Shown piece after piece: positions 39,001 to 47,786 of a stretch of 64,000 nt of DNA. Under the pieces are notes generated by a model. That model saw only the letters and a list, made by a program, of their open reading frames with translations. It was not told where the DNA came from and did not search any database. This DNA is from Atrina japonica (taxonomy: Eukaryota; Mollusca; Bivalvia; Pterioida; Pinnidae): NCBI GenBank assembly GCA_030159075.1, contig BROG01000253.1, positions 1 through 64,000 of the forward strand. The letters run 5' to 3'. The position numbers were made by a program, and so were the translations under genes. Position 1 is the first letter of the stretch, and every line of letters begins with the position of its first letter.

Positions 39001-42000
39001 CATCAATTTTTGTAGCTCTTCAGGTCTATGTGTTACTAGTCTTACACATACATTGCTGTATTTATAAGATGTAGAAAAGATATAAATAATAAAAAAAAAG
39101 TTAAGCTGGTAGGTGTTTATTTTGATTAGGCCATTTGTTTATGTAATTGACGCTTATTGTCAGGTATCGGGGGTTATCTGAAAGTCACTTAACACAGACT
39201 TCTGTACAGTTAGGGCGTGTAAAATCATGGTCGCTTGTCAGGTAAGACAGGGAGTCGCTTTATACAGACCAATGATATAGTAAATAACGTTGGGCGGACT
39301 TGATGACGGTCACAAAAGACAGGGAGTCGCTAAATACAGGGGGCCGCTAAGACAGTCTTGACTATGGTTAAATCAATATATCCATCCTCAATTATGAAGT
39401 ATAAAGAGCACATAGTTGACACAATAATTTCTACAGACCAAAAAAATGTGCATACTCAGGTGACTGTTAAGGCCCATGGGCCTCCTGTTAAGTTTTTATT
39501 GCCATCAAAAACAGAATATACAAAATACACATACATGTTTAAAGATAAGTCGCATTTATCACTTTTTTTTTTTCAGATTATTATAACTTCGGAAACTATG
39601 GACGCTATTTGAAAATACTTAATCAAAAACAACATATTCCTGATCTTCCATATTGTTCCCAAATCAGTCAGACTGAAAAATGGGATTTTAGATGTCGAGT
39701 TAAATGTCCCGAATTCAACATAAATAACCTGCGAAACTCAAGACAACAGGTGAAGTTGCAGTGTACTAATGGGAAAAGTTCATTGTTGATGAGACAGGTG
39801 TCAAATTCTTGGACTGTGCCTCATTTTTCCTTCAACGATCCTTGTTTACGAAAAGTAATCCAAGAAAACTGTTACAGTGGCCTCAAAGTTCCGAACGTCG
39901 TTCATTATATCATTTTTAACTCTCAACCTCTGGAGTTTTATCATTTGCTCAGCATATACAGTGTGTATCGGATGCTTAAACCTTGCCTAATCATCATTCA
40001 AAGTGACTTCCAAATGTACGGAAAATACTGGAACTATTTACTGCAACTGGTTCCGACCATCATCCAGATTCTCCGTGAGCCACCTCAACACATCTACACC
40101 CATGATCTCATAAAAGTGGAACACAAGTCAGACTGGGCCAGACTGCAAACAATAGAAGGTAAATCCATTTCAAATGTAACTGACATATACATATATATAT
40201 CAATAGTATAATCTAAATTGTACTTGTAACTTGTAAGCAAAAAGGTTTAGCTCAACGTTTGTTGCTAGAATGTATAAAAAGAACTTTTTTTCTTCTGATT
40301 AAACTATTTATACTATTTACACTGTTTTTCAAGAAAACGCCCGACAGAATTTGTCTGCCATCAGCTTCCATTGAAACATGTACATTCTGATACATATTCA
40401 TATGCAAGTACTGTATGCCTGGGAACTATCGCCCTTTTACGGCCAAAAACATATCCCATGTTCAGTTCATCCTACATGTAAATCATGATAGTGTCGATGG
40501 GTCAGATATCTCCCCTTGACACATGTATATATAATGTTAACCCTGATCCTTTGATAACATGTACAATTGTACTATGACCTATGATATTTGAATAAAGTTC
40601 AAAGTTGATTATGTTGAATGATACTGAATGTCTGCATGATGAATGTTGGTTTATACTTTATTTCAGGGAATTATGGGTAAGATGTATTAACTATTATGTA
40701 AACTAACTGCACCTTTAATTTATAGTTATATTTATTAAATTCATGTATATACCAGTTACCACTGTAAATCACAAATAGAATAAATATCGATCTTGTGAAC
40801 TTGTGAAATTTATAATTTTAAATGGCAGAATACTTTGTTTCGGGGGAAGGGGGTATGGCCAAATGGTTAGAGCCTCTGGCTTTAAACCATGCACCTCTAG
40901 TCAACCTGATTTCGAGTCGCGCAGGAAGCCTGGAACCTACATGTACATGTGAATATGTAAGTTGATATTGTGAGAACGTTTGCCAGACTGGTGGTCTCTC
41001 TCCCGGTATATTATAACTGGGTTCTCTTCTCAATCATTAAAATTGGCCTCCACTATATGACTGAAAAATTGTTGAGTGTAGCCTAAAAAATTTATAAAAA
41101 AAAATACATACTATTAAAATAATAATTGTAAATATACACATAGATGTATAAACATTATTTTGCTTTAATGTTTTTGCTTTTTTTTTCTAAAACTGCATTA
41201 TTCATTTTATTTTTAGATTTTTAGAAAATGCAGTGTTACATGCATATATTGCAGTTGTACAAGTTTTATTTTTAGTGTTACTTCCCTTTGTTGATTTTAT
41301 TCATCTGGGCCATATATATAGCTAAGTTATTTTTCACCTAAGGCTTTGTTCTCCATATTCAGTGGAAGTATACATCTAAAGTGTTGCAAAATTTCAATTG
41401 CTAATGTTACATAATTCTTTCCATCTTTAACCCATAACACTAGCAATGGAAATATTAACTGATTTTACTACATCAGCGCACATTTGCCAAGAATGCAGTA
41501 TGCTCTTTGCAAATGGCGACCACTAAAGATGCTGATTTCATAGCTGAAGGAACATTGATCACAAGCATTGGCATTGAAAATAATTATTGAAATTGAAAAA
41601 TCCAACAATAGTAACACTAGCAAAAGTGTAACATTAGCAATAGACTTCCCCTTTATTTCATATTGCCTTTGTGTAATGTTAGCATACACGGAATTATTTC
41701 AGTGGGACATACATGTATTCTGTCTTCTGTCTAGCACACATGAAATCTGACATTTTAAGTAGATTGCTTTTGTGAATTAATTTCAGAACAATATTTTCTT
41801 TTCTTTCTCACATTGGTTGAAAAATCATTTCAATATATCAGAATAATCTGTGATTGATTGCCCATTCAACTTTTCAGAATTCAGAAAATAATATCTCTGA
41901 ATTCTTAAACTTTAATGTAACATACGGTACTCTTTATTTTTGCCAATTTGTAAACAGCAGAAAATTAGTCTACCGTTGACACTTATTTTAAAAGGATATA

Positions 42001-45000
42001 GATTGCATTCTTTTGTACAATGTACACTTTTTGTTGACAAAATGTTTCGACAACAAGCCGTATACATGCAGGGATTTTCCACACTCTTTTGGGAATGGGG
42101 CCTGGGCTTTTTGAATTGGGAATTTTAGCAACATTTTATTGAAATTTGGAAATCTAGAAATACACAAGACTATGTTAAAATACATGAATCTCTTTAAATT
42201 CATTGTCATTTGACATCAGTTGGGAAATCTTATTGCAAATTGGGGGAAAATGCATTGTTTTTGCATTGGGAATGGGGCCTTATTTCAGCCCCGTATGATA
42301 GGGTGGAAAATCTTTGACATGTATATACATGTATATACATATATAAAAAATCTCAGATACCGAAGTATAAATCCTTAGGATGTCCAGGATATAGATACAA
42401 ATCTGGTAGATACAAAACCATAACCCCATCATCAACACTATAATCATCATCATCATCATCATCATCATCCATACCATTACCCCATCACCAACACTATAAT
42501 CATCATCATCATCATCCTTGTTAACATTTCTTGTAATGTTATTCTGTACATTGTCGCCATCTATGACCAATTTATATGTTGTAATTATTAGAGAGAGGGC
42601 TTTATGTAATGTTGGTATAACTTTTTCCCAATCCCATTTCATGATATATTGAAATAAAATATGTTTAAACTAACAAATCTGGTAAAAATGGACAAACACG
42701 GACCTCTGGAAACCAAGAGGTGGGATCAGGTGCCATGCGGGTCATTATGCAACTACTGTACACAATTTAATAATCATTAACATGTACATGAACATTCTAT
42801 TATTGTTACCTCAGTTATTGATTATATGGAAATGAATATTTTCCAAAAATAATTTTCTTTAAAATAGATGTGATTACATATTATATATATGCTGCAAATG
42901 AAATTTTCTGTGTAAAGCAATTAAGCTATATTTATAACAAATTCGTTAAAATTAAATTGCGAATTTACTATAAATGATAAATTTACATGTTCAATGAATT
43001 GCACTTACAACAAATTATATGCAATGTCCACAGGAATTTGCCGCATCAATATCAAAGTTTTACTGAATGTGAATAATAATAACCAGGCTTTTGCCTCAGC
43101 TTGAATATGTATTTTGACACGCATGGTAAAGGTCCTTCATGTGTTTGACCCAGAGGTCACTTTACATGTAGATTACAATTACATCAGTAAATTACTGCAT
43201 TTCAAAACAGTATTTATTTCTGGCCTGAGGAATTTTCAAACTTATAGTTAGTTTATGGCTTTTAACCACGATAGATGGAGGCAATTTAATGTTTGGTGAT
43301 ATATTAAATTACATTCATATGCATTCCCTCACTGATAGCTCATATTTCTTTTGAAAAAAAAATTAGTTCTACTTTAGAATTTGTATTTAGAGGTTTCTCG
43401 TGCAGGTACTATACAGGTACGTACATGTAGCTAATATTAAATAATAAACTTTTCTTTTGTGAGTTGATACAGTGGAGCCTATCTTCAGAGACCACCAGAA
43501 CCCCATCTGCCAATAAAATGTGATATCTCGACTTCTCCAGGTAGGTGGTCTCTTAAAAGAGGTTTCATCTAAAGGATTATGTTAGTATGTTAATTACCAA
43601 GTGGTTTTCAGAATGTGGTCTCAGAAGAAAGGTGATTTTTCATGGGAGTGGTCTCAGAAGACAGGTTTCACTGTGTATCTAATATTTAATAGTACTATAT
43701 GTATTCTCTAACAATGCGCTGATTGCATTTAACACTTAACAAGTACATGTAGGATAATTGCTGAGATGATTGTAGGTGTTTGCACTATATGTATACATGT
43801 GTACAGCATATACAATGTATTACCACATTAAAAGTTTGCTAAGCAACAAGTTTGATTTTTTTTTTTGATAATTATTAACATACCCATCTACATGTATAAC
43901 ATATCTTATTCAAATTCTAGATAAACCACGAAAACACATTACAATTGTGAAAACTAGTAGTGCAACGATATACCTAACTACGATATATCGCGGTATTTTA
44001 CCTTCTGTACAATACACGGTACATTGATTTTATGCCACGATACACTTACGATATTTTCCGGATTTATCCATTTCCAGTTTTAGCTCTGTATACTCTATTT
44101 CTGGTTTACCGGTAAACTATAGGTCAGAGACAACTAAATATCCCCGAAATTGGTTGGTTGAAAAAGTGTACGGAGCTGGTATTTTGACTGTTAGCTGGTC
44201 TCTGATTGGTCAATTAACACATTTTTATATTTTTACACAATAAAATAATGTATTATGAATTGAAAGTGCTGATTCAGCATAATTGTTTCTGGTACTTCGA
44301 TGTAATTAGAACCAATTTCCTGAGAAGCATCTGAATAGCGGATTCGCTGCGAAACTGCTGGGGGGTTGACATATGTACGTGTGACAGAAAAACAAGGTGG
44401 TCAATCCTATGTTTTGTGATTATTTTCTGATTGCGGAAAGGGCGCCGATCAGATCCATGTATAATTTATAGGTCAACACTTGCTTGAAGATTAGATATAT
44501 AGGAAAACGTTAGCATTGTCGCCTATGGAAAACTATTTAGTTGTCTCTGACCACAAAAAACATGGTGAAAAGCAGTTCACCCACGAGGAAAATGGACATA
44601 CTTAGGCCTTTATGGCACCGTCGTCATACAAATGCCAGGAGGCTCAACATAAGTTTGAAAAACTTGCACCACTTATCGTCTTTGTAACATGGATATACCT
44701 TACAAAACTGATAAAATCACGAACATGTCGTTTGACATGAAACGGCATCATCCAAACGTAAATTATTAATTATGAATTGATTCCTAAAATTAAAATAAAT
44801 TGTAGATTCACAGGGGCAACTTAGTTTGCAACAATCAATGAACACAAAGTTGTCAATCAATTCGCAGAGGGCCAAGGCTATTTCAAAAGCTATAGCTCAG
44901 TTTCTTGTGACTTATTTACGACCTTTCACTTAGGTGGAATCTGATGGTTTTAGAAAATTTATGAACATTTTAGAGCCAAAATATGATGTTTCTTATTGAA

Positions 45001-47371
45001 TATATTTCTCCACAAATGTAGTCACTAATTTATTTAACAGGATATATCTCATTTAGTTGACATTAAAAGTAAACAAAACAGAATAAACAGGATATGTGAA
45101 CAAAAAACTTTATTTTAAAAGTACATGTAAGTGCACAGAAATGCAATAATGTCATTATTGAATTTTCAACTTGCTTGTTTTATTCCTGTGTATCATAAAT
45201 GTATCGTAGCATCAGGTACAAATCGTTATACATATCGTATCGTCATTACAGTGTATTGTTGCACCCCTTGTTAAAACATTTGTCTATGTTTTATAAATCA
45301 CTAATCAGGTACATAAAAATAAATAAAACAAATAACTGCCAGCAAAATATATGTACAAAAATTTTATTGGTGCTTAGCAAACTTTGACTAGTACATAACA
45401 CTTACATTTACTAATACCTGAGTTTAACAGATACATGTACATGTAGGTGTTTGCTAGGGTGTTGCACCTACACCACATGTAATAGTTTTGTTGTAAATGT
45501 AACACTTAATAATACAAGGTACAATTAGTATTTCTAAGATACCACTTGTAATGAATAAGTGATTGAGCCTTTAACTCACAAGTTGAAGGTCTCAGGTATA
45601 ATTCCATGTAGGGGTCATACCAAAAACATCAATAAATTTTAGTGCCTGATACTTCTCCAAATGCCTGGCTTACATGTATAGAGAGAAAGTGACATTTAAA
45701 ACTTTAATGGCAGGTATGGCATATAAAAGGACTCTCACTGCATTGGCATCAGTCTATAGCACAGGTCAAAATTTGTAGCATTTTACCTAAAGCTGGCGAC
45801 ATCTTAATATAAGTGAAAAATTCTTGGCATGTATTTTGAAAAACAACAATGAAACAAGTAAAATTTCTTTGGTGATGTTTTGATAATACCTAAAACTCAG
45901 GTGAGATAGCAGATGGTTTTTGTGAACAGCAACATTTTTGTTCTGTTTTAATGTTGTTTTACATTGTGCATTAATTTGTATTGAGACTTTACCAACACAA
46001 TAACCCCTGAAAAACTATGAACTCTTCTGTAAATCAATGACTTAGACCAGTCCAAATGTGTCTTTAGGGGTGAATGAGTTAAGGTTCAGTGCAACAATTT
46101 TTTAATTCAGTTTAATGAAAATGATCTAGAAATGCCCAGCCTACAGTTTGTGACACAGGACCATACATAGGCTTCTTACCTTTTTAATCTCAAGAATCTA
46201 AGAAGAAGAACAGTCACAGGCTGCCTACATGTACATTTGTATGTTTAAAAGTCATTCAAAAGTAGGTCACACTCTGTGCCCAGCACCATAAAACTACAGA
46301 CTCCAGTCTGAGAATATTCTCGACTAATTCTGAAATCTGATTGGCTGAGCAGGCCAAGTACAGAATTATATTAGACTCCAGTCATTTTCAGTGCCTGGCC
46401 TTGAGTCCAGCACTATAAAATTTGAGAATTTACTCAACTACAAGTCTGAGAATATTCTCTACTATTCCTGAAATCTGATTGACTGAGCAGGCCATCCAGA
46501 ATACAATGTATTTTCAGACTCTAGTAAATCTTGATTATGTTTAAATCCAATATATGCTCGCACACAATAGCTCTTGTTCATTGTATGTGTATCAGGGTCA
46601 ATCAAGACCTCTTATTCGAGTATCCATGTTATCCGAGTATCCATGTTATTCGAGTATCCATGTTATCCAAGTATTCATGTTATCCAAGTATCCATGTTAT
46701 CCGAGTATCCATGTTATCCGAGTATCCAAGCAATTGATATACACATCAGTAACTTAACTTCTTTCCATAAGATTTTGTTCATGAATATGATTTACAGATG
46801 TACAAAAAGTGTTCATAATTTGCATATTTATGTAGTTGAAAAAAACATTTAAAGAAAATTGTTTTTTTTTTTTATTTCAGCATTTGGTGGAATATACGTT
46901 GACATGGATTCAGTCTTTCTACAAGACATAAAAAAGTTCCGATTAAATACCCTTACACTGGGGATGGAAAATAATTTTTCTCTCAGCAATGCTATTATAA
47001 TTGCGGAGAAAAATCCTAGATTTATACAGATCTGGAAAGAGGCGTACACAACCTTTGACCCACAAGGTTGGGGAGAACATTCCATACTGCTGCCTATGAA
47101 ATTGTCTCGTATGTTTCCCAATCTTGTCAATGTTGAAAGCACGACTACATTTCTGAAGCCGTTTGACGATTCTGGAAATGAAATATTTGAACACAATTTT
47201 GATTGGTCAAAAAGCTACGCAATCCACCTGTACATCAGAAACTACAAGTCTCTTTATAGTTCAGTAATAGATGAAATATACAATCCTGAAATTTCTAGAT
47301 TTCTTAACACAACAATTGGTGCTGTTACTCGTTATGTTTTGTTTGGTAGTAAAGAATTGTGTTCTAATTAG
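32980..47371 (+). CDS. Type II membrane DXD glycosyltransferase, three-exon gene
   Basis: Coding segments 32980-33070, 39577-40158 and 46881-47371 total 1164 nt, which is 387 codons plus a TAG stop. Both introns are GT-AG and split codons after the first base, so the frame closes without adjustment. Residues 1-30 carry a basic start (RKR) and one hydrophobic anchor. A lumenal stem follows, then a glycosyltransferase fold: VPNVVHY at 135-141 (the usual first beta strand), HKSDWARLQ at 213-221, and FGGIYVDMD at 226-234 with the metal and nucleotide-sugar DXD at D232-D234. SNAIIIAEKNPRF follows, then WGEHSILLP and a C-terminal IHLY. This order is typical of Gly_transf_sug / GT32 and of alpha-1,4-GlcNAc- or Gal-transferases (A4GNT/A4GALT-like). 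The inferred role is a Golgi glycosyltransferase; donor and acceptor cannot be told. The length fits the family. Seen: exons, splice sites, motifs. Inferred: expression and substrate. Confidence 0.85.
33110..33278. mobile_element. Tc1/mariner-type MITE (TA-CAGTRAAACYTG family)
   Basis: TA-CAGTAAAACTTGC at the left and GTACAAGTTTCACTG-TA at the right, with a body containing GACCACCTGTGTATAAAGAT. CAGT ends and TA flanks are the Tc1/mariner signature. Confidence 0.7.
34230..34315. mobile_element. TTAACYCATT MITE, copy 2
   Basis: AACCCCTGGAAAACAATGGA then CTCTTCTGTAAATCAATGAC, ending GGGTTAATGAGTTAA. Confidence 0.65.
34978..34996 (+). repeat. Poly-G run
   Basis: About 19 G in a row within intron 1; a likely hard-to-sequence site. 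Confidence 0.85.
36663..37253. mobile_element. Tc1/mariner-type MITE expanded by a 33-bp minisatellite
   Basis: TA-CAGTGAAACCTGTCTTGA at 36663 and TCAAGGCAGGTTTCACTG-TA ending 37253. The interior is dominated by about 13 copies of a 33-bp unit. The same TIR family occurs at 33110, 43468 and 49161. Confidence 0.75.
36677..37120. repeat. 33-bp minisatellite, about 13 units in two subtypes
   Basis: Four units of type GTGAGAGACCACTCTCATGA are followed by about nine of type CTGAGAGATCACTCTCATCA. The unit is a multiple of three without stops, so several frames on both strands stay open (up to ~168 codons). These are repeat artefacts, not genes. Each unit contains an internal palindrome (GAGAG...CTCTC). 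Confidence 0.9.
37800..38400 (+). repeat. ~120-bp degenerate tandem repeat, about five units
   Basis: The block AAACCATATATTTTCTTATT followed by ACAAGACAAGTTGTA recurs near 37840, 37980, 38113 and 38244, with a weaker copy around 38380. Between these are CATTCCCCACCCCTTA-like and CAGAAATCTTCAATTA-like words. Confidence 0.65.
38903..39366. mobile_element. TIR element (CAGTCGAGACTGTCT ends) inside a larger repeat
   Basis: The left TACAGTCGAGACTGTCTCAT is mirrored by AAGACAGTCTTGACTATG on the right. Internal GACAGGGAGTCAC words repeat (38963, 39250, 39323), each followed by a TTAACACAGACC-like or TATACAGACC-like word. It is embedded in the 37350-39490 dispersed repeat. Confidence 0.55.
39577..40158 (+). 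CDS. Glycosyltransferase coding exon 2 (stem and N-terminal catalytic half)
   Basis: The exon is 582 nt, entered after a T-rich tract ending TTTCAG and left at GAAG|GTAAATC. It encodes residues 31 (split) to 225 (split). The first ~100 residues are a cysteine-containing stem with no recognised domain. From VPNVVHY onward comes the alternating beta/alpha start of a GT-A type fold, and HKSDWARLQ near the end is the helix that precedes the DXD loop in this family. The reading frame continues past the donor for about 50 bases, but that tail is intronic, because only splicing at 40158 joins E224 to A225-F226-G-G in the correct family order. The end of a 'GGTCACC' repeat lies about 90 bp upstream of the acceptor. 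Confidence 0.85.
40848..41105 (+). mobile_element. SINE family A, diverged copy in intron 2
   Basis: The head GGGTATGGCCAAATGGTTAG has A-box similarity and ATTTCGAGTCGCGC is the B-box region. The body has TTTGCCAGACTGGTGGTCTC and ACTATATGACTGAAAAATTG, and the tail is GTGTAGCCTAAAAAA. Confidence 0.65.
42336..42745 (+). mobile_element. Fragment of the Penelope-like element end, split by an insertion
   Basis: CTCAGATACCGAAGTATAAA and AGGATGTCCAGGATATAGAT match 56785-56830. GACAAACACGGACCTCTGGA, then AACCAAGAGGTGGGATCAGG, match 56846-56885. The two parts are contiguous at 56.8 kb but separated here by about 270 bp (42412-42680) containing (ATC)n. Confidence 0.6.
42420..42520 (+). repeat. (ATC)n microsatellite in two ~58-bp duplicated blocks
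   Basis: CCCCATCATCAACACTATAA followed by repeated ATC is duplicated as CCCCATCACCAACACTATAA followed by ATC. The complementary open frame reading poly-methionine is an artefact. Confidence 0.85.
43468..43677. mobile_element. Tc1/mariner-type MITE, same family
   Basis: TA-CAGTGGAGCCTATCTTC on the left, AAGACAGGTTTCACTG followed by TGTA on the right. Body words GAGACCACC and GGTGGTCTCTTAAAAGAGG are shared with the family. Confidence 0.65.
44122..44552. mobile_element. MITE nested in the hAT relic
   Basis: GGTCAGAGACAACTAAATA at 44122 is perfectly inverted at 44534-44552 (TATTTAGTTGTCTCTGACC), giving 19-bp TIRs around 431 bp. The segment interrupts the space between the hAT left end and its BED exon. 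No coding sequence was found inside. Confidence 0.65.
44690..44996 (+). pseudogene. hAT transposase fragment (BED zinc finger plus start of catalytic domain)
   Basis: Plus strand: CNMDIPYKTDKITNMSFDM followed by KRHHPNV resembles the C-terminal half of a BED zinc finger (C-x2-C ... H-x-RHHP; here the second cysteine is lost). After a gap, QRAKAISKAIAQFLVTYLRP, a TAG where a serine-like residue is usual, then VESDGFRKFMNILEPKYD. This is the conserved 'RPFSVVE..GF..L...EP.Y' block of ZBED/hAT transposases. The remainder, including the C-terminal dimerisation domain, is absent. Confidence 0.78.
45551..45800 (+). mobile_element. Degenerate tRNA-derived SINE, family C
   Basis: AGTGATTGAGCCTTTAACTC and GAAGGTCTCAGGTATAATTC resemble an A box (degenerate) and a B box, followed by GTAGGGGTCATACCAAAAAC. 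The tail region ACTGCATTGGCATCAGTCTA recurs at 63875-63945. Confidence 0.45.
46000..46082. mobile_element. TTAACYCATT MITE, copy 3
   Basis: TAACCCCTGAAAAACTATGA, then CTCTTCTGTAAATCAATGAC, ending AGGGGTGAATGAGTTAA; the right arm is the most complete in the window. Confidence 0.65.
46270..46510. mobile_element. Degenerate copies related to the 31718 MITE
   Basis: CCCAGCACCATAAAACTACA, TCTGAGAATATTCTCGACTA and GAAATCTGATTGGCTGAGCA, then a second partial unit with CAGCACTATAAAATTTGAGA and GAAATCTGATTGACTGAGCA. The motifs are the same as at 31725-31800, arranged as two tandem half-elements. Confidence 0.55.
46612..46733 (+). repeat. 17-bp minisatellite, 7 units
   Basis: Unit GAGTATCCATGTTATCC with C/T and G/A variants. 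Because 17 is not a multiple of three, all three plus frames read through similar repeats (SIHVIRV). It lies ~150 bp upstream of glycosyltransferase exon 3. Confidence 0.88.
46881..47371 (+). CDS. Glycosyltransferase coding exon 3 (DXD motif and C terminus)
   Basis: The exon is 491 nt, entered after a long T tract ending TTTATTTCAG and finishing with TAG at 47369-47371. It begins with the last two bases of the A225 codon, then FGGIYVDMDS with the DXD pair. Downstream are LGMENNFSLSNAIIIAEKNP (the acceptor-side segment in family members), WKEAYTTFDPQGWGEHS and SYAIHLYIRNY. The last ~35 residues contain an NTT N-glycosylation sequon and no further domain. A SINE begins about 15 bp after the stop, so the 3' UTR is either very short or runs through the repeat. 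No convincing AATAAA lies immediately after the stop. Confidence 0.88.
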
Positions 47372-47385
47372 ATATTCATATGATT

Positions 47386-47668
47386 GTTTATTTGTTTATT
47401 TTTATTTAAAATCCCACTCAAGAATAATTCACTCATATGGAGACTTCACCAAATGCTGGTGAAGGGCTTCAAATTTTGGTCTATGCTCGGCACTTACGGC
47501 CATTGAGCAGTGAGGGTTCTTTAACGTGCCGACACCTACTGTGACACGGGACCTCCAGTTTTTACTGTCTCATCCGAAAGTCAGGAAGCCAACCTGCTGT
47601 TGGTGGGATTCAAACTCACAACCTCACGATCCAGAGTCGAGCGCGCTACCAACTGAGCCAGGCCAGCT
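47386..47668 (-). mobile_element. tRNA-derived SINE, family B, 3' of the glycosyltransferase stop
   Basis: Read on the minus strand, the head GGCCTGGCTCAGTTGGTAGC has a clear A box and GTGAGTTTGAATCCCACC a B box, as in a tRNA. The body includes CGTTAAAGAACCCTCACTGC and CGAGCATAGACCAAAATTTG. The tail at 47386-47420 is T/A-rich. It is too long to be a functional tRNA gene. Confidence 0.75.
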
Positions 47669-47705
47669 CTCATATGATTGACATGTGTATAAAATTTGTT
47701 CTTTC

Positions 47706-47786
47706 TCAACCCTGAAGAACAATGGACTCTTCTGTAAATAAATGTATTAGACCAGTTTAAATGTGTCTTTAAGGGTTAACATGTTA
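47706..47786. mobile_element. TTAACYCATT MITE, copy 4
   Basis: CAACCCTGAAGAACAATGGA, CTCTTCTGTAAATAAATGTA, ending AAGGGTTAACATGTTAA. It lies just downstream of the SINE after the glycosyltransferase stop. Confidence 0.65.

Larger units (their letters stand above)
37350..39490 (+). repeat. Dispersed 'GGTCACCTGAG' repeat, expanded copy
   Basis: Starts TTTAGGTCACCTGAGTCAC, ends ACTCAGGTGACTGTTAAGGC followed by CCATGGGCCTCC. It is the same family as 51045 and 53574 but lengthened by internal tandem repeats (37800-38400) and a nested TIR element (38903-39366). It ends about 90 bp before glycosyltransferase exon 2. Confidence 0.65.
43955..45269 (+). mobile_element. hAT transposon relic with TIRs and 8-bp target duplication
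   Basis: The left tip TAGTAGTGCAACGATA and the right tip (complement AAGGGGTGCAACAATA) are hAT-style termini. They are flanked by GTGAAAAC (43947-43954) and GTTAAAAC (45270-45277), an 8-bp duplication with one mismatch, as expected for hAT. Subterminal sequences also mirror (GATACGATAT-like motifs). The interior keeps transposase pieces and a nested MITE at 44122-44552. The rest of the transposase is deleted. Confidence 0.8.

Noticed and set aside
39358..39612. 84-codon plus-strand frame
   Set aside because: Lies in the tail of a dispersed repeat and the exon 2 acceptor tract; out of frame with the gene.
42280..42642. 120-codon minus-strand frame with poly-methionine
   Set aside because: Passes through the (ATC)n blocks within a transposon fragment.
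46531..46852. Three overlapping plus-strand frames with SIHVIRV repeats
   Set aside because: Frames through a 17-bp tandem repeat.
46849..47196. 115-codon minus-strand frame
   Set aside because: Antisense shadow of glycosyltransferase exon 3.
47600..47668. tRNA-like segment on the minus strand
   Set aside because: It is the promoter head of a SINE found again at 61311-61586; the body continues 200 bp beyond.
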